From assembly GCA_046318415.1 (NCBI GenBank), contig JBKCUK010000015.1:77133-141132 (forward strand): a DNA stretch of 64,000 bases, in the 5' to 3' direction. The stretch is from JBKCUK01 sp046318415. GTDB taxonomy: Bacteria; Pseudomonadota; Alphaproteobacteria; Caedimonadales; Caedimonadaceae. Both the position numbers and the translations under genes were made by a program. This document shows positions 19,069 through 26,249 of the stretch, piece by piece. Each line of letters starts with the position of its first letter. Within the stretch, counting starts at the first letter, position 1. Below the pieces are notes generated by a model, which was not told the origin of the DNA, did not search any database, and was given only the letters and a program-made list of their open reading frames with translations.

Positions 19069-19613
19069 TACACGGCACGAAACGTTTTGGCCACCTGTTG
19101 CAGTTCGTAGAGGGGCACGCCAAGATTCCAGCATGGGTGACCACCAATTTCTTGCACATGGGCCATGAAAGCCAAGCTGCCAAGATACGCTCCCGGCCGA
19201 TTGCGCCAGTCGTCACTGACGATAAAATGCTCAATTTCTTGAGAGGTCAGTGGCTTCACGCGCACCCATGTTTGCGCGATCTTGAGGCTCTTTTTTTCGC
19301 CCTGCGTCCACAGCAAAACGGTATACACCCGGTGACGCCGACCTGAAATCAACCTTAAGTATCGACCTGCTGTTTCCTGGTCATGCGGCACACGTAAAAC
19401 ACGGCGTCCCACAGCCACCACAGAAAAAAGCAACAGACCATCACCGCCGGCAGCGAGATCCGCACAAACATTCTTAATATTGTAAAGTGCTGTATGTTTG
19501 GCGCTCATCTCAGCAAGAGTAAGATGATGGAAACTAGGTTCCATGCCGAGGCTTTTCAATATCTCTAAACGATCTTGATAAAGGGCATCTTGGGGGCAAT
19601 AGACAGCGATCAT
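19068..19613 (-). CDS. Maf-like protein, catalytic residues apparently lost
   Basis: The position between infA and the RNase E/G gene, the length (181 residues) and the segment RYLRLISGRRHRVYTVLLW identify a Maf/nucleotide pyrophosphatase relative. Key family features are missing. The N-terminal ASxSPRR motif is replaced by VYCPQDALYQDR, and the GADT motif with the catalytic Asp is replaced by LLLFSV before VGRRVLRVP. It may therefore be an inactive remnant kept for coupling, or a changed enzyme. The ATG at 19613 with GGGGG upstream is preferred to a TTG at 19634. Confidence 0.75.
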   Translation of the reverse strand: MIAVYCPQDALYQDRLEILKSLGMEPSFHHLTLAEMSAKHTALYNIKNVCADLAAGGDGLLLFSVVAVGRRVLRVPHDQETAGRYLRLISGRRHRVYTVLLWTQGEKKSLKIAQTWVRVKPLTSQEIEHFIVSDDWRNRPGAYLGSLAFMAHVQEIGGHPCWNLGVPLYELQQVAKTFRAV

Positions 19614-19641
19614 CAAGGCCCCCTTTTCGCTCAAAGGCTGG

Positions 19642-19860
19642 TTACTTTTCGCGGAAAATTACGCGGCCCTTGGTCAGATCGTAGGGCGTCATTTCAACGT
19701 TTACGCGGTCTCCGATCAGAACACGGATACGGTTTTTACGCATGCGCCCAGCGGTATGGGCCAGGATCACATGATCGTTATCCAGGCGCACCCGGAACAT
19801 GGCGTTGGGCAACACCTCAACGACTGTGCCGGAAAATTCAATTAGGTCTTCTTTTGACAT
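19642..19860 (-). CDS. infA: Translation initiation factor IF-1
   Basis: Essential OB-fold protein that blocks the ribosomal A site during initiation. 72 residues, the exact family length, with EDLIEFSGTVVEVLPNAMFRV and DRVNVEMTPYDLTKGRVIFR. First gene of infA-maf-rng-yacG-tRNA-Phe; its promoter must lie in the 94-base AT-rich gap after it on the plus strand. Confidence 0.98.
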   Translation of the reverse strand: MSKEDLIEFSGTVVEVLPNAMFRVRLDNDHVILAHTAGRMRKNRIRVLIGDRVNVEMTPYDLTKGRVIFREK

Positions 19861-19954
19861 TACAATTACTACCTTAAAACAGCATTATTTGTCACTTTGA
19901 TCTCTTTGTAACTATATCGCAGAGAAAAATCCAGCCTAGAGAGAGTTTCGCCCT

Positions 19955-20884
19955 TTATTTTGCTTTATATGGATGGTTTTTCTGCCACTGGGCAAAACTG
20001 GTGTGGCCATACCCCTGTTTTTCATCGACCACATAGGCGTAAAACTGGGTGATAAGTTCTTTACGCTTTTGCAGCATCTCTGGCGTCCAGGTCCCTCCCC
20101 TGCGCGCGGCTGTGTCAAACATGTCTTCGCCCCCAATCGCCCATTGACGATCGACGATGTCTTGCAACGAGACCTGCTTTGCGTTTTTGAAGATATCGTA
20201 CATCACCATGCACACTGTGGTCCGCCCGCGACCATGCTCGCAATGGAAATGAATGGCTGCATCCTTGGGCAAAGACTCGACCAGTGCGATATAATCATCC
20301 ACCCAGCGCCAATCTGTAATCCAGTAGTTGCGCTGTGTTGCATCTAAACGCGTCTCGTCATAAAGAAAATGTTTGCATTCAATACCCTTACTTGCTAGGG
20401 CATCCTGTTCGGCAACCGCCATGGCTTTCCAGGCTTGAGGGTCATTTTGCGGCACACCATCTATCAGTCTTCGCACCGCCCATTGGAAATGCTGCCAAGG
20501 ATCCCGGCTTTCGCGTTGGACGATCTGACCATCCTGTGTTGAGCGCAGCCCATAAAAAAACACATGCCAATTTTTAATGTAGGGCTCTTTTTTTGCAAGC
20601 AAACATACAACAACAACGGGTTTTTGGTTGTTAGCCTGGTAGCGCTCAATAAATTGAATATTGAGATACCCACTGCCAGAAATTAAATGATGATCCAGAC
20701 CTGTACGGTTAATGCTTTGCGCGCGCTGCGGGTTTCTTTTGATACGGTCCTGGCTGACTTCCGTTGAGAACGCTCGAAAATGCCGAATCTCTCCTTTGCG
20801 CCACGTCACAACAGCCACCAAAATAGCCATCAAACTGCACAGAATAAGGCCCACAACTATTATTTTTTTTGTAACATTATGCAC
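19955..20884 (-). CDS. Membrane-anchored PTP-like phytase (inositol polyphosphate phosphatase), copy 1
   Basis: A cysteine phosphatase of about 309 residues. Residues 9-29 are a hydrophobic anchor or uncleaved signal, so the enzyme faces the periplasm. The P-loop is HFHCEHGRGRTT, matching the HCX5RT[TS] of PTP-like phytases. Flanking family features agree: a general-acid loop ITDWRW, SLPKDAA before the P-loop, SLQDIVDRQWAIGG after it, and a closing FYAYV and QWQKNHP. Known members remove phosphates from inositol polyphosphates; some act on phosphoinositides or phosphotyrosine. The GTG start at 20884 has GGGAG 8 bases upstream. It is 56 bases from a paralogue. Cellular substrate unknown. Confidence 0.82.
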   Translation of the reverse strand: MHNVTKKIIVVGLILCSLMAILVAVVTWRKGEIRHFRAFSTEVSQDRIKRNPQRAQSINRTGLDHHLISGSGYLNIQFIERYQANNQKPVVVVCLLAKKEPYIKNWHVFFYGLRSTQDGQIVQRESRDPWQHFQWAVRRLIDGVPQNDPQAWKAMAVAEQDALASKGIECKHFLYDETRLDATQRNYWITDWRWVDDYIALVESLPKDAAIHFHCEHGRGRTTVCMVMYDIFKNAKQVSLQDIVDRQWAIGGEDMFDTAARRGGTWTPEMLQKRKELITQFYAYVVDEKQGYGHTSFAQWQKNHPYKAK

Positions 20885-20940
20885 AGCTCACACTCCCTTT
20901 GAGCTTGTCTTCCTTAAGTGGACTCTGATCGAGTTCTTGT

Positions 20941-21873
20941 TTAAGGCAAATCATCTCGAAGATAACGCTTACTCCACTCCACAAAGCTGGTTTTGCCGTA
21001 TCCTGAGGAGGTATCATTCATGTAGGCGTAGAAAGCTTCAACCAGCTTCTTGCGGCCGTCGAGCTTTTCTTGTGACCAGCTGCCGCCTGGACGATGCACC
21101 GTATCCAGCACGTCCTCGCCCCCCAGCGCCCACTGACGGTCAATGATGTCTTTGAGGGACACCTGCGCATGATTTTTGTAAATATCATAAAGAATCATAC
21201 AGGTGGTGGTACGCCCACAGCCATTGGCACAATGAAAATGTAGTGCCGTGTCTTCTGGAATTTCCTTAACAATGGCCAAAAACTCATCCACCCAAGACCA
21301 ATCTTGCACCCAGATGTCGAGCCATTGGTAGCCACGCTGGTGGGGCGCGTAAAGGGTGCGTTTATAGCCAATCCCTTTTTGCGCCAGCAGGTCTTGCTCC
21401 GGCGTGGTCATGGCCTGCAAGCTTAAAGGGCTCAAATCTATAATGCCCGCCAAGCGGCGGCGCACCGCACACGCAGCCGAGGTAAACCTTGACTTCCCAG
21501 GTTTAAGCTTGATGATATCGTATTTGGAAAACGTCAAACAATAGTACTTAAGATGATAGCCAGCAATGTAAGGCTCGTCCTGTGGAAGCAAGCTGATGAC
21601 CACCATAGGCTTATTGAGTTTATCACGGTATTTTGCAAGGGCTTCAATTTGTAAAAAGCCGCTGCCCGACATCAGCATGGCATCCATACCCTGGCGGTTG
21701 ATGGAAAGAGCTCGGGTTGGATCTTTGACGATGCGCGAAAAGCAGGGCAAATCCTGCATGGTGCGAAAACGATGCATGCTCAAATTGCGCCAAAAGACCG
21801 CAACGCCTAATCCCGCAACGATTAGGGCTAGTAGGACAACAATCACCCAAAGACGCTTTTTACAAATAGACAT
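20941..21873 (-). CDS. Membrane-anchored PTP-like phytase, copy 2
   Basis: Paralogue of the gene at 19955 along its whole length (about 310 residues): N-terminal hydrophobic anchor, SINRQGMDAMLMSGSGFLQ near the start, acid loop WVQDWSWVDEFLA, P-loop HFHCANGCGRTT, SLKDIIDRQWALGGED, and a C-terminal FYAYM and SFVEWSKR. The catalytic Cys and Arg are kept in both; the P-loop middle differs (ANGCG against EHGRG), which could change substrate preference. The ATG at 21873 has GGAA upstream; a GTG at 21885 is the alternative. The pair is transcribed away from ctpA. Confidence 0.82.
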   Translation of the reverse strand: MSICKKRLWVIVVLLALIVAGLGVAVFWRNLSMHRFRTMQDLPCFSRIVKDPTRALSINRQGMDAMLMSGSGFLQIEALAKYRDKLNKPMVVISLLPQDEPYIAGYHLKYYCLTFSKYDIIKLKPGKSRFTSAACAVRRRLAGIIDLSPLSLQAMTTPEQDLLAQKGIGYKRTLYAPHQRGYQWLDIWVQDWSWVDEFLAIVKEIPEDTALHFHCANGCGRTTTCMILYDIYKNHAQVSLKDIIDRQWALGGEDVLDTVHRPGGSWSQEKLDGRKKLVEAFYAYMNDTSSGYGKTSFVEWSKRYLRDDLP

Positions 21874-22014
21874 GAATTTCCACACTAGATGTTAATGACA
21901 TTCATATAGCTCTACTGGGGCACTATTTTCAAAGTATTTTTTACAACACCATCGCAAGAATGATGTTAAAATCAGCCTCAACGACACATCGCAAATAAAT
22001 CGAGACCAAAAAGA

Positions 22015-23436
22015 ATGCTGACAAACACAAGAGCCTCACGCCATCCTCTGATTTTAAGGGCCCTCCTTTATGTGCTGATTCCCCTTTCCGCCTGCGATGC
22101 CGTAGGTCCCTCGCAGAAGAACGCGGATGCTAAACTTCAAGAAGCAGCTGACTTTTTTGGCTATGTCACCGATCGGGTGCGCCGTGATTACGTTGAGCCG
22201 GTCCCAGTGGATAAAATGCTGGATGGCGCGCTCAATGGTATGCTGGGCGCTCTGGATCCCCACTCGGCGTATCTTGATCCCAAAAAATTCGATGAGATGA
22301 AAAAACAAACCAAGGGCAAGTTTGGTGGCCTTGGTATGGAAGTCACCATGGAGGAAGGCGTCCTTAAAGTTATCACCCCCATTGAAGACACACCCGCCTT
22401 CAAGGGCGGCATCCAAGCCGGCGACGCCATTATCATGGTGAATGAAGAGCCGCTGTTTGGGCTCAGCATTATTGAAGCCGTTGATAAATTAAGGGGTGAG
22501 CCCAATACAGAGGTCAAAGTGACCATCCGCCGCGGCGATGGCACCACCATGGATTTGACGCTCAAGCGCGCCATCATCAATGTGAAACCGATTAAATGGC
22601 GGATTGAAGAAAACATCGGCTATATTCGCATCACCACCTTCAACGAGAACACAACCCAAGATTTGCTGTCCGCCATCCAAGAAATTCGTCAAAAATTAGG
22701 CGATAAACTAACGGGGTTTGTGGTGGACCTGCGCAACAACGCCGGTGGCTTGCTGGAAGAAGCTGTGGGCGTCACCGATGCTTTTCTGCCTAAAGGTGAA
22801 ATTGTCTCCATTCGGGGACGTGATCCGCAACAAGAGCAAAAGTTTGAAGCCTCTGCCAATGATCGGACCAAAGGTGCCCCCCTTGTGATTTTGATCAACG
22901 GGGGATCTGCCTCAGCCTCAGAAATCGTGGCGGGCGCCCTGCAAGACCATCATCGGGCCTTGATTGTCGGCACAAAGTCCTTCGGCAAAGGCTCGGTACA
23001 AACCGTATTACCACTTAATAACGGGGGCGCTGTGAAATTGACGACAGCGCTTTACTACACGCCGTCGGGACGTTCCATCCAGAAAACTGGCATCAACCCA
23101 GATATTGTGGTCGAGCAACAAGTAGACCTTAAAGCCATCGATGAAGAAGCCCGCATTCGCGAGGCCAGCTTTAGAGATGCCCTAGAAGTGAAGAAAGACC
23201 AGAAGAAAAACGAAGACGAAAAAAATCCAGCTAAGTCCGGCGTTGGCAAACCACAACCGGATGCAAAGCCTGAAGGCCAAAGTGAGCCCAAAAATAGTGA
23301 TCCAAAAATAAAGATTGCTCCCGCCGGCCCCTTGAAAGAGGTGCCCGATTATCAGCTGTTGCAAGCGTTTAACATTCTCAAGGCCATTAGTTTTAAGCAG
23401 AGCCTCCAACCGCTTGCAACAAAGCAGAAAAAATAG
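22015..23436 (+). CDS. ctpA: C-terminal processing serine protease (S41)
   Basis: Periplasmic protease that trims exported proteins at their C termini or cleaves peptidoglycan hydrolases. 473 residues: N-terminal export signal ending LIPLSAC, which could be a lipobox, a PDZ domain (about 103-185, GGLGMEVTMEEGVLKVITP), and the S41 catalytic domain with INGGSASASE (S300) and the general base in SFGKGSVQT (K325). A Lys/Pro/Glu-rich linker (about 390-440) precedes the C-terminal helix. Followed after 15 bases by a YibQ-type gene, the usual alphaproteobacterial order ctpA-(yibQ)-rppH. Confidence 0.95.
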   Translation: MLTNTRASRHPLILRALLYVLIPLSACDAVGPSQKNADAKLQEAADFFGYVTDRVRRDYVEPVPVDKMLDGALNGMLGALDPHSAYLDPKKFDEMKKQTKGKFGGLGMEVTMEEGVLKVITPIEDTPAFKGGIQAGDAIIMVNEEPLFGLSIIEAVDKLRGEPNTEVKVTIRRGDGTTMDLTLKRAIINVKPIKWRIEENIGYIRITTFNENTTQDLLSAIQEIRQKLGDKLTGFVVDLRNNAGGLLEEAVGVTDAFLPKGEIVSIRGRDPQQEQKFEASANDRTKGAPLVILINGGSASASEIVAGALQDHHRALIVGTKSFGKGSVQTVLPLNNGGAVKLTTALYYTPSGRSIQKTGINPDIVVEQQVDLKAIDEEARIREASFRDALEVKKDQKKNEDEKNPAKSGVGKPQPDAKPEGQSEPKNSDPKIKIAPAGPLKEVPDYQLLQAFNILKAISFKQSLQPLATKQKK

Positions 23437-23451
23437 ATAAAGAAAGAGGTC

Positions 23452-24588
23452 ATGGTCGCAGAAGAGAACAACCCGAGCGAAAACCAAGCGCCCGATGAGG
23501 CGCCGAACGACGCCCCGACGAAGGCGAAACGTTCGGTGGCTCGGACGTTAGCTCTGCTGCGCGAAAAGCTGCGTCCGTGGGGACGCCGTGTTGCCCAGGG
23601 CGCTGCCCTTGGCCGTCATTTTTTCAGCCTTTGTCATTTGCTTTTCAAGGCTTTGGCTGCGCCGACACGCGCATGGCAACACGCCTGGCGGGGACTGGGG
23701 GTCTTTGCCTGCCTCATTTTACTCACACCCCTTGTGTTGAGCCCCCCCCGGCAGCATTTCAAACTCAGCCTTTCCGCACCTGAGACAGTAGAAACCCAGA
23801 ACCAAGAGACATTAGCCGTCCCCGCAGCCGATGACGACATCGCCACAATCCAGGCAAGTCCCCCAGCAACCACCAGTGAAACACCACCCCAAGCCACATC
23901 GACCAACAACAAGGTCGGATTTGCCCTGGTGCTCACAGAACTCGGCCAGCAACAAGCTGTGTTTGATCAAGCGGTTCAAGAATTTCCGGCGCAAGTTGCG
24001 TTTTCATTTCTGCCCTATGGCGAGCATTTGCAGCAAAAGATTGAGACCAGTAAAGCGAAGGGCCATGAGATTCTGCTCACCCTTCCCCTTGAGCCCATCG
24101 CCTACCCTACCCAAGATCCGGGCCCTGGTGCCTTACTCACCGGACTTGCGCCTGAAGAGAACACCAAGCGCCTCGATGCGTTTTTAAAAGCGGTGCCCCA
24201 AGCTTCCGGCGTCACACTGTACATGGGCTCGCGCTTTATTTTCTCAGAGCCAGATCTCAGGGCCCTTGTCAATGACCTGGAAAAGCGCAAACTAACCCTG
24301 CTGGATACCAGTGTTTCGCCGCGCTCTCTGCTGCGCAAAGCAAAATTGAAGTGGCCGAAAAACGTAGTCGGCAAAACCTTTTCTCTGGATAACCTTGAGA
24401 CGCGAGAAAAAATTGAAAATCGCCTGCGTGAGCTTGAAGACCGCCTGATGCGCGATCACCCTGTGATCGTCTTCGCGCCGGCTGATCCCATCATGGTGAT
24501 TGTTTTAGGCGAATGGCTAAAGCGCGTGACTGAGAAGGGTTATCCACTACGGCCACTTCAAGACATGATCGCCTTGGTGCAGCCATGA
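23452..24588 (+). CDS. Divergent polysaccharide deacetylase (YibQ family)
   Basis: About 378 residues with a basic cytoplasmic start, one membrane segment (about 85-105), a Pro/Thr-rich periplasmic linker and a C-terminal NodB-like barrel (FALVLTELG, FSFLPYG, EILLTLPLEP, GPGALLTGL). Family members are periplasmic and are thought to act on cell-wall glycans. This group lacks the classical metal-binding HxxxH, and the usual Asp of LVLTDLG-type starts reads Glu here. Ribosome site AGAGG is close to the ATG. It overlaps rppH by 4 bases. Confidence 0.82.
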   Translation: MVAEENNPSENQAPDEAPNDAPTKAKRSVARTLALLREKLRPWGRRVAQGAALGRHFFSLCHLLFKALAAPTRAWQHAWRGLGVFACLILLTPLVLSPPRQHFKLSLSAPETVETQNQETLAVPAADDDIATIQASPPATTSETPPQATSTNNKVGFALVLTELGQQQAVFDQAVQEFPAQVAFSFLPYGEHLQQKIETSKAKGHEILLTLPLEPIAYPTQDPGPGALLTGLAPEENTKRLDAFLKAVPQASGVTLYMGSRFIFSEPDLRALVNDLEKRKLTLLDTSVSPRSLLRKAKLKWPKNVVGKTFSLDNLETREKIENRLRELEDRLMRDHPVIVFAPADPIMVIVLGEWLKRVTEKGYPLRPLQDMIALVQP

Positions 24589-25067
24589 AGCACATGAAGC
24601 AACAGCCCCTTCCCTACCGCCATGGCGTTGGCATGATGGTAATCAACGACAAAAACCAGGTTTTCGTTGCGCGTCGCCTGGATTCAAGTGCCCAAGCCTG
24701 GCAGATGCCCCAAGGCGGGGTGGATGACGGCGAATCAGAGGCCCAAGCTGCCCTTCGTGAGTTGAAAGAAGAAATCGGCACCGATCGGGTTCAAATCCTT
24801 GGCCAATCCAAAGGGTATTATACCTACGATATTCCAGCCAAAATGCTGGGACGCCTGTGGGCGGGTCGCTACCGCGGCCAACAGCAGCGCTGGTTCTTGA
24901 TGCGGTTTCTAGGCGAAGATACGGACATTAATATCAATACGGATCACCCCGAATTTGCCGAATGGCGCTGGGTTGAGCTGGGTGAGCTGCCCGAGCTTGT
25001 CATCTGGTTCAAACGCAAAACTTACCAAGATTTGGTCGAGGAGTTTGAGGAAGTCATCGATCCTTGA
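24585..25067 (+). CDS. rppH: RNA pyrophosphohydrolase (Nudix)
   Basis: Removes pyrophosphate from mRNA 5' ends and so opens them to RNase E-dependent decay. 160 residues with YRHGVGMMVIN at the start and a full Nudix box from G44 to T66 (GGVDDGESEAQAALRELKEE). The C-terminal part has ELPELVIWFKRKTYQDLVEE, typical of RppH. The ATG overlaps the previous stop (ATGA). A decayed copy of its 3' end follows directly. Confidence 0.95.
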   Translation: MKHMKQQPLPYRHGVGMMVINDKNQVFVARRLDSSAQAWQMPQGGVDDGESEAQAALRELKEEIGTDRVQILGQSKGYYTYDIPAKMLGRLWAGRYRGQQQRWFLMRFLGEDTDININTDHPEFAEWRWVELGELPELVIWFKRKTYQDLVEEFEEVIDP

Positions 25068-25124
25068 TTTCTTTTCTCTTCAGCACAGTGGGTGATGGAT
25101 TTTTCATCATCGCACTGAGGCAAC

Positions 25125-25232
25125 TTTGAGGAACTTCCAGAGCTGGTCACTGCGATCAACAGCAAAACCTACCAAGAGTTGGTCGAGGAGTTTAGGGCCT
25201 GTATCTATACCGGCACTTGTCTTGCACACTAG
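25125..25232 (+). pseudogene. Decayed duplicate of the rppH 3' end
   Basis: Reading in frame from 25125 gives FEELPELVTAINSKTYQELV and then EEF, which matches the RppH C terminus ELPELVIWFKRKTYQDLV and EEF. The DNA is also close to the last part of rppH, then it diverges and reaches TAG at 25230. It has no start codon or Nudix box. This looks like a partial tandem duplication or recombination scar 58 bases after the intact gene. Confidence 0.75.
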
Positions 25233-25536
25233 CCTTCATCAGCCGCGCATGGCGACTGCTATAGCTTTGAAATCTTGGTCTGATAGGTGCAATTATCAGA
25301 AATGATTGAAAGCAATATCTATATTTCTGGGACCAACTAAGAGCCTTCGGACAAAGAGCCTCTATTCTCATAAAACCTGTTCTACAATGCATAATAGCAC
25401 CAACAAGCACCCTGAACCTCCGTCAGGTTATGAATACGTGCCTTTATATAGAGTAGATCTTGGTCGCTATAAATCCATAAATACATGAAATATAGACGCC
25501 CAGTGCAACGCACACCAAAAAATTAATATCTAAATA
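25233..25536. other. AT-rich gap of about 300 bases
   Basis: No supported gene. A 33-codon frame starting at ATG 25387 (HPEPPSGYEYVPLYRVDLG inside) looks protein-like but has no clear ribosome site or family. Base composition is visibly more AT-rich than the flanking core genes, as is the lipoprotein gene that follows. Confidence 0.4.
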
Positions 25537-26127
25537 CTATCGTTTTAAGCATAATCCGGAGGCCGATCTGGAGCCGTTTAACACAGGTAATAATGGCTTC
25601 AGCATCAGTAAACTACCACGGAAAGGAGAATTTTTTGATAGGTCAATATTTGGATTATTGAGTTTTACTTCACTACCAATCTCGAATCCCGCGCCACGGT
25701 CGTTACTCTGCAAGATCGAGAATGTATAATGCCCATTATTCTCCTCAATTTCTTTTTTTAAGTCTTTCAGTACTCTTAAATAATAATTGATAACGATTTT
25801 GGCCAGCGCTCCATTATACGTCCCTGGTGCATAACCAAGTGCGTCCATTATATTTTCGATATCACCAAACTTCATAATCTTCTCGTCACTCATAAGAGGC
25901 ATACTCTCAAGCATAGCGATCGACAATGTTATTGCCGAAAGGAGACTATCGTTGTCTTCGTTACGTTCAGCGTTGTTTGCATCCACATCGAGTTCATAAA
26001 GGGTGTAATCATCACGTCCATTATAGCTAACCGATGTTTGTTGTTTCACAAAAACAGTTGTAGAACCACACCCAATAACAAGAAATCCGCTAAAAGATGC
26101 AATAAGAGAAAGGAGCTTTCTTTTCAT
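25537..26127 (-). CDS. Lipoprotein of unknown function
   Basis: I do not recognise this protein (about 196 residues). Its start, KRKLLSLIASFSGFLVIGC, is a classical lipoprotein signal with lipobox VIGC, so it should be anchored to a membrane through the Cys. The mature part is acidic, with helical stretches (for example YYLRVLKDLKKEIEENNG). The start is uncertain: ATGs at 26142 and 26178 are in frame, but none has a strong ribosome site. The gene is clearly more AT-rich than its neighbours and lies beside a decayed rppH copy and an autotransporter, which suggests acquired DNA. Confidence 0.6.
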   Translation of the reverse strand: MKRKLLSLIASFSGFLVIGCGSTTVFVKQQTSVSYNGRDDYTLYELDVDANNAERNEDNDSLLSAITLSIAMLESMPLMSDEKIMKFGDIENIMDALGYAPGTYNGALAKIVINYYLRVLKDLKKEIEENNGHYTFSILQSNDRGAGFEIGSEVKLNNPNIDLSKNSPFRGSLLMLKPLLPVLNGSRSASGLCLKR

Positions 26128-26207
26128 ATCTTTATCTTTCATATTACGCACACAAGAATATTTACTAAGAGATTTCATATCTCAAATATTCAAGATGGCG
26201 AGGCTAC

Positions 26208-26231
26208 AGAGCGCTCCCCACGGAGCGCTCT
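26208..26231 (+). terminator. Perfect hairpin between the lipoprotein and autotransporter genes
   Basis: Stem AGAGCGCTCC/GGAGCGCTCT, 10 pairs, loop of 4, followed on the plus strand by TTTATTTTATC. Both neighbouring genes are on the minus strand, where the hairpin is not followed by a T run. It may still end the autotransporter message or protect its 3' end. The direction is therefore uncertain. Confidence 0.55.
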
Positions 26232-26249
26232 TTTATTTTATCTTACAGC

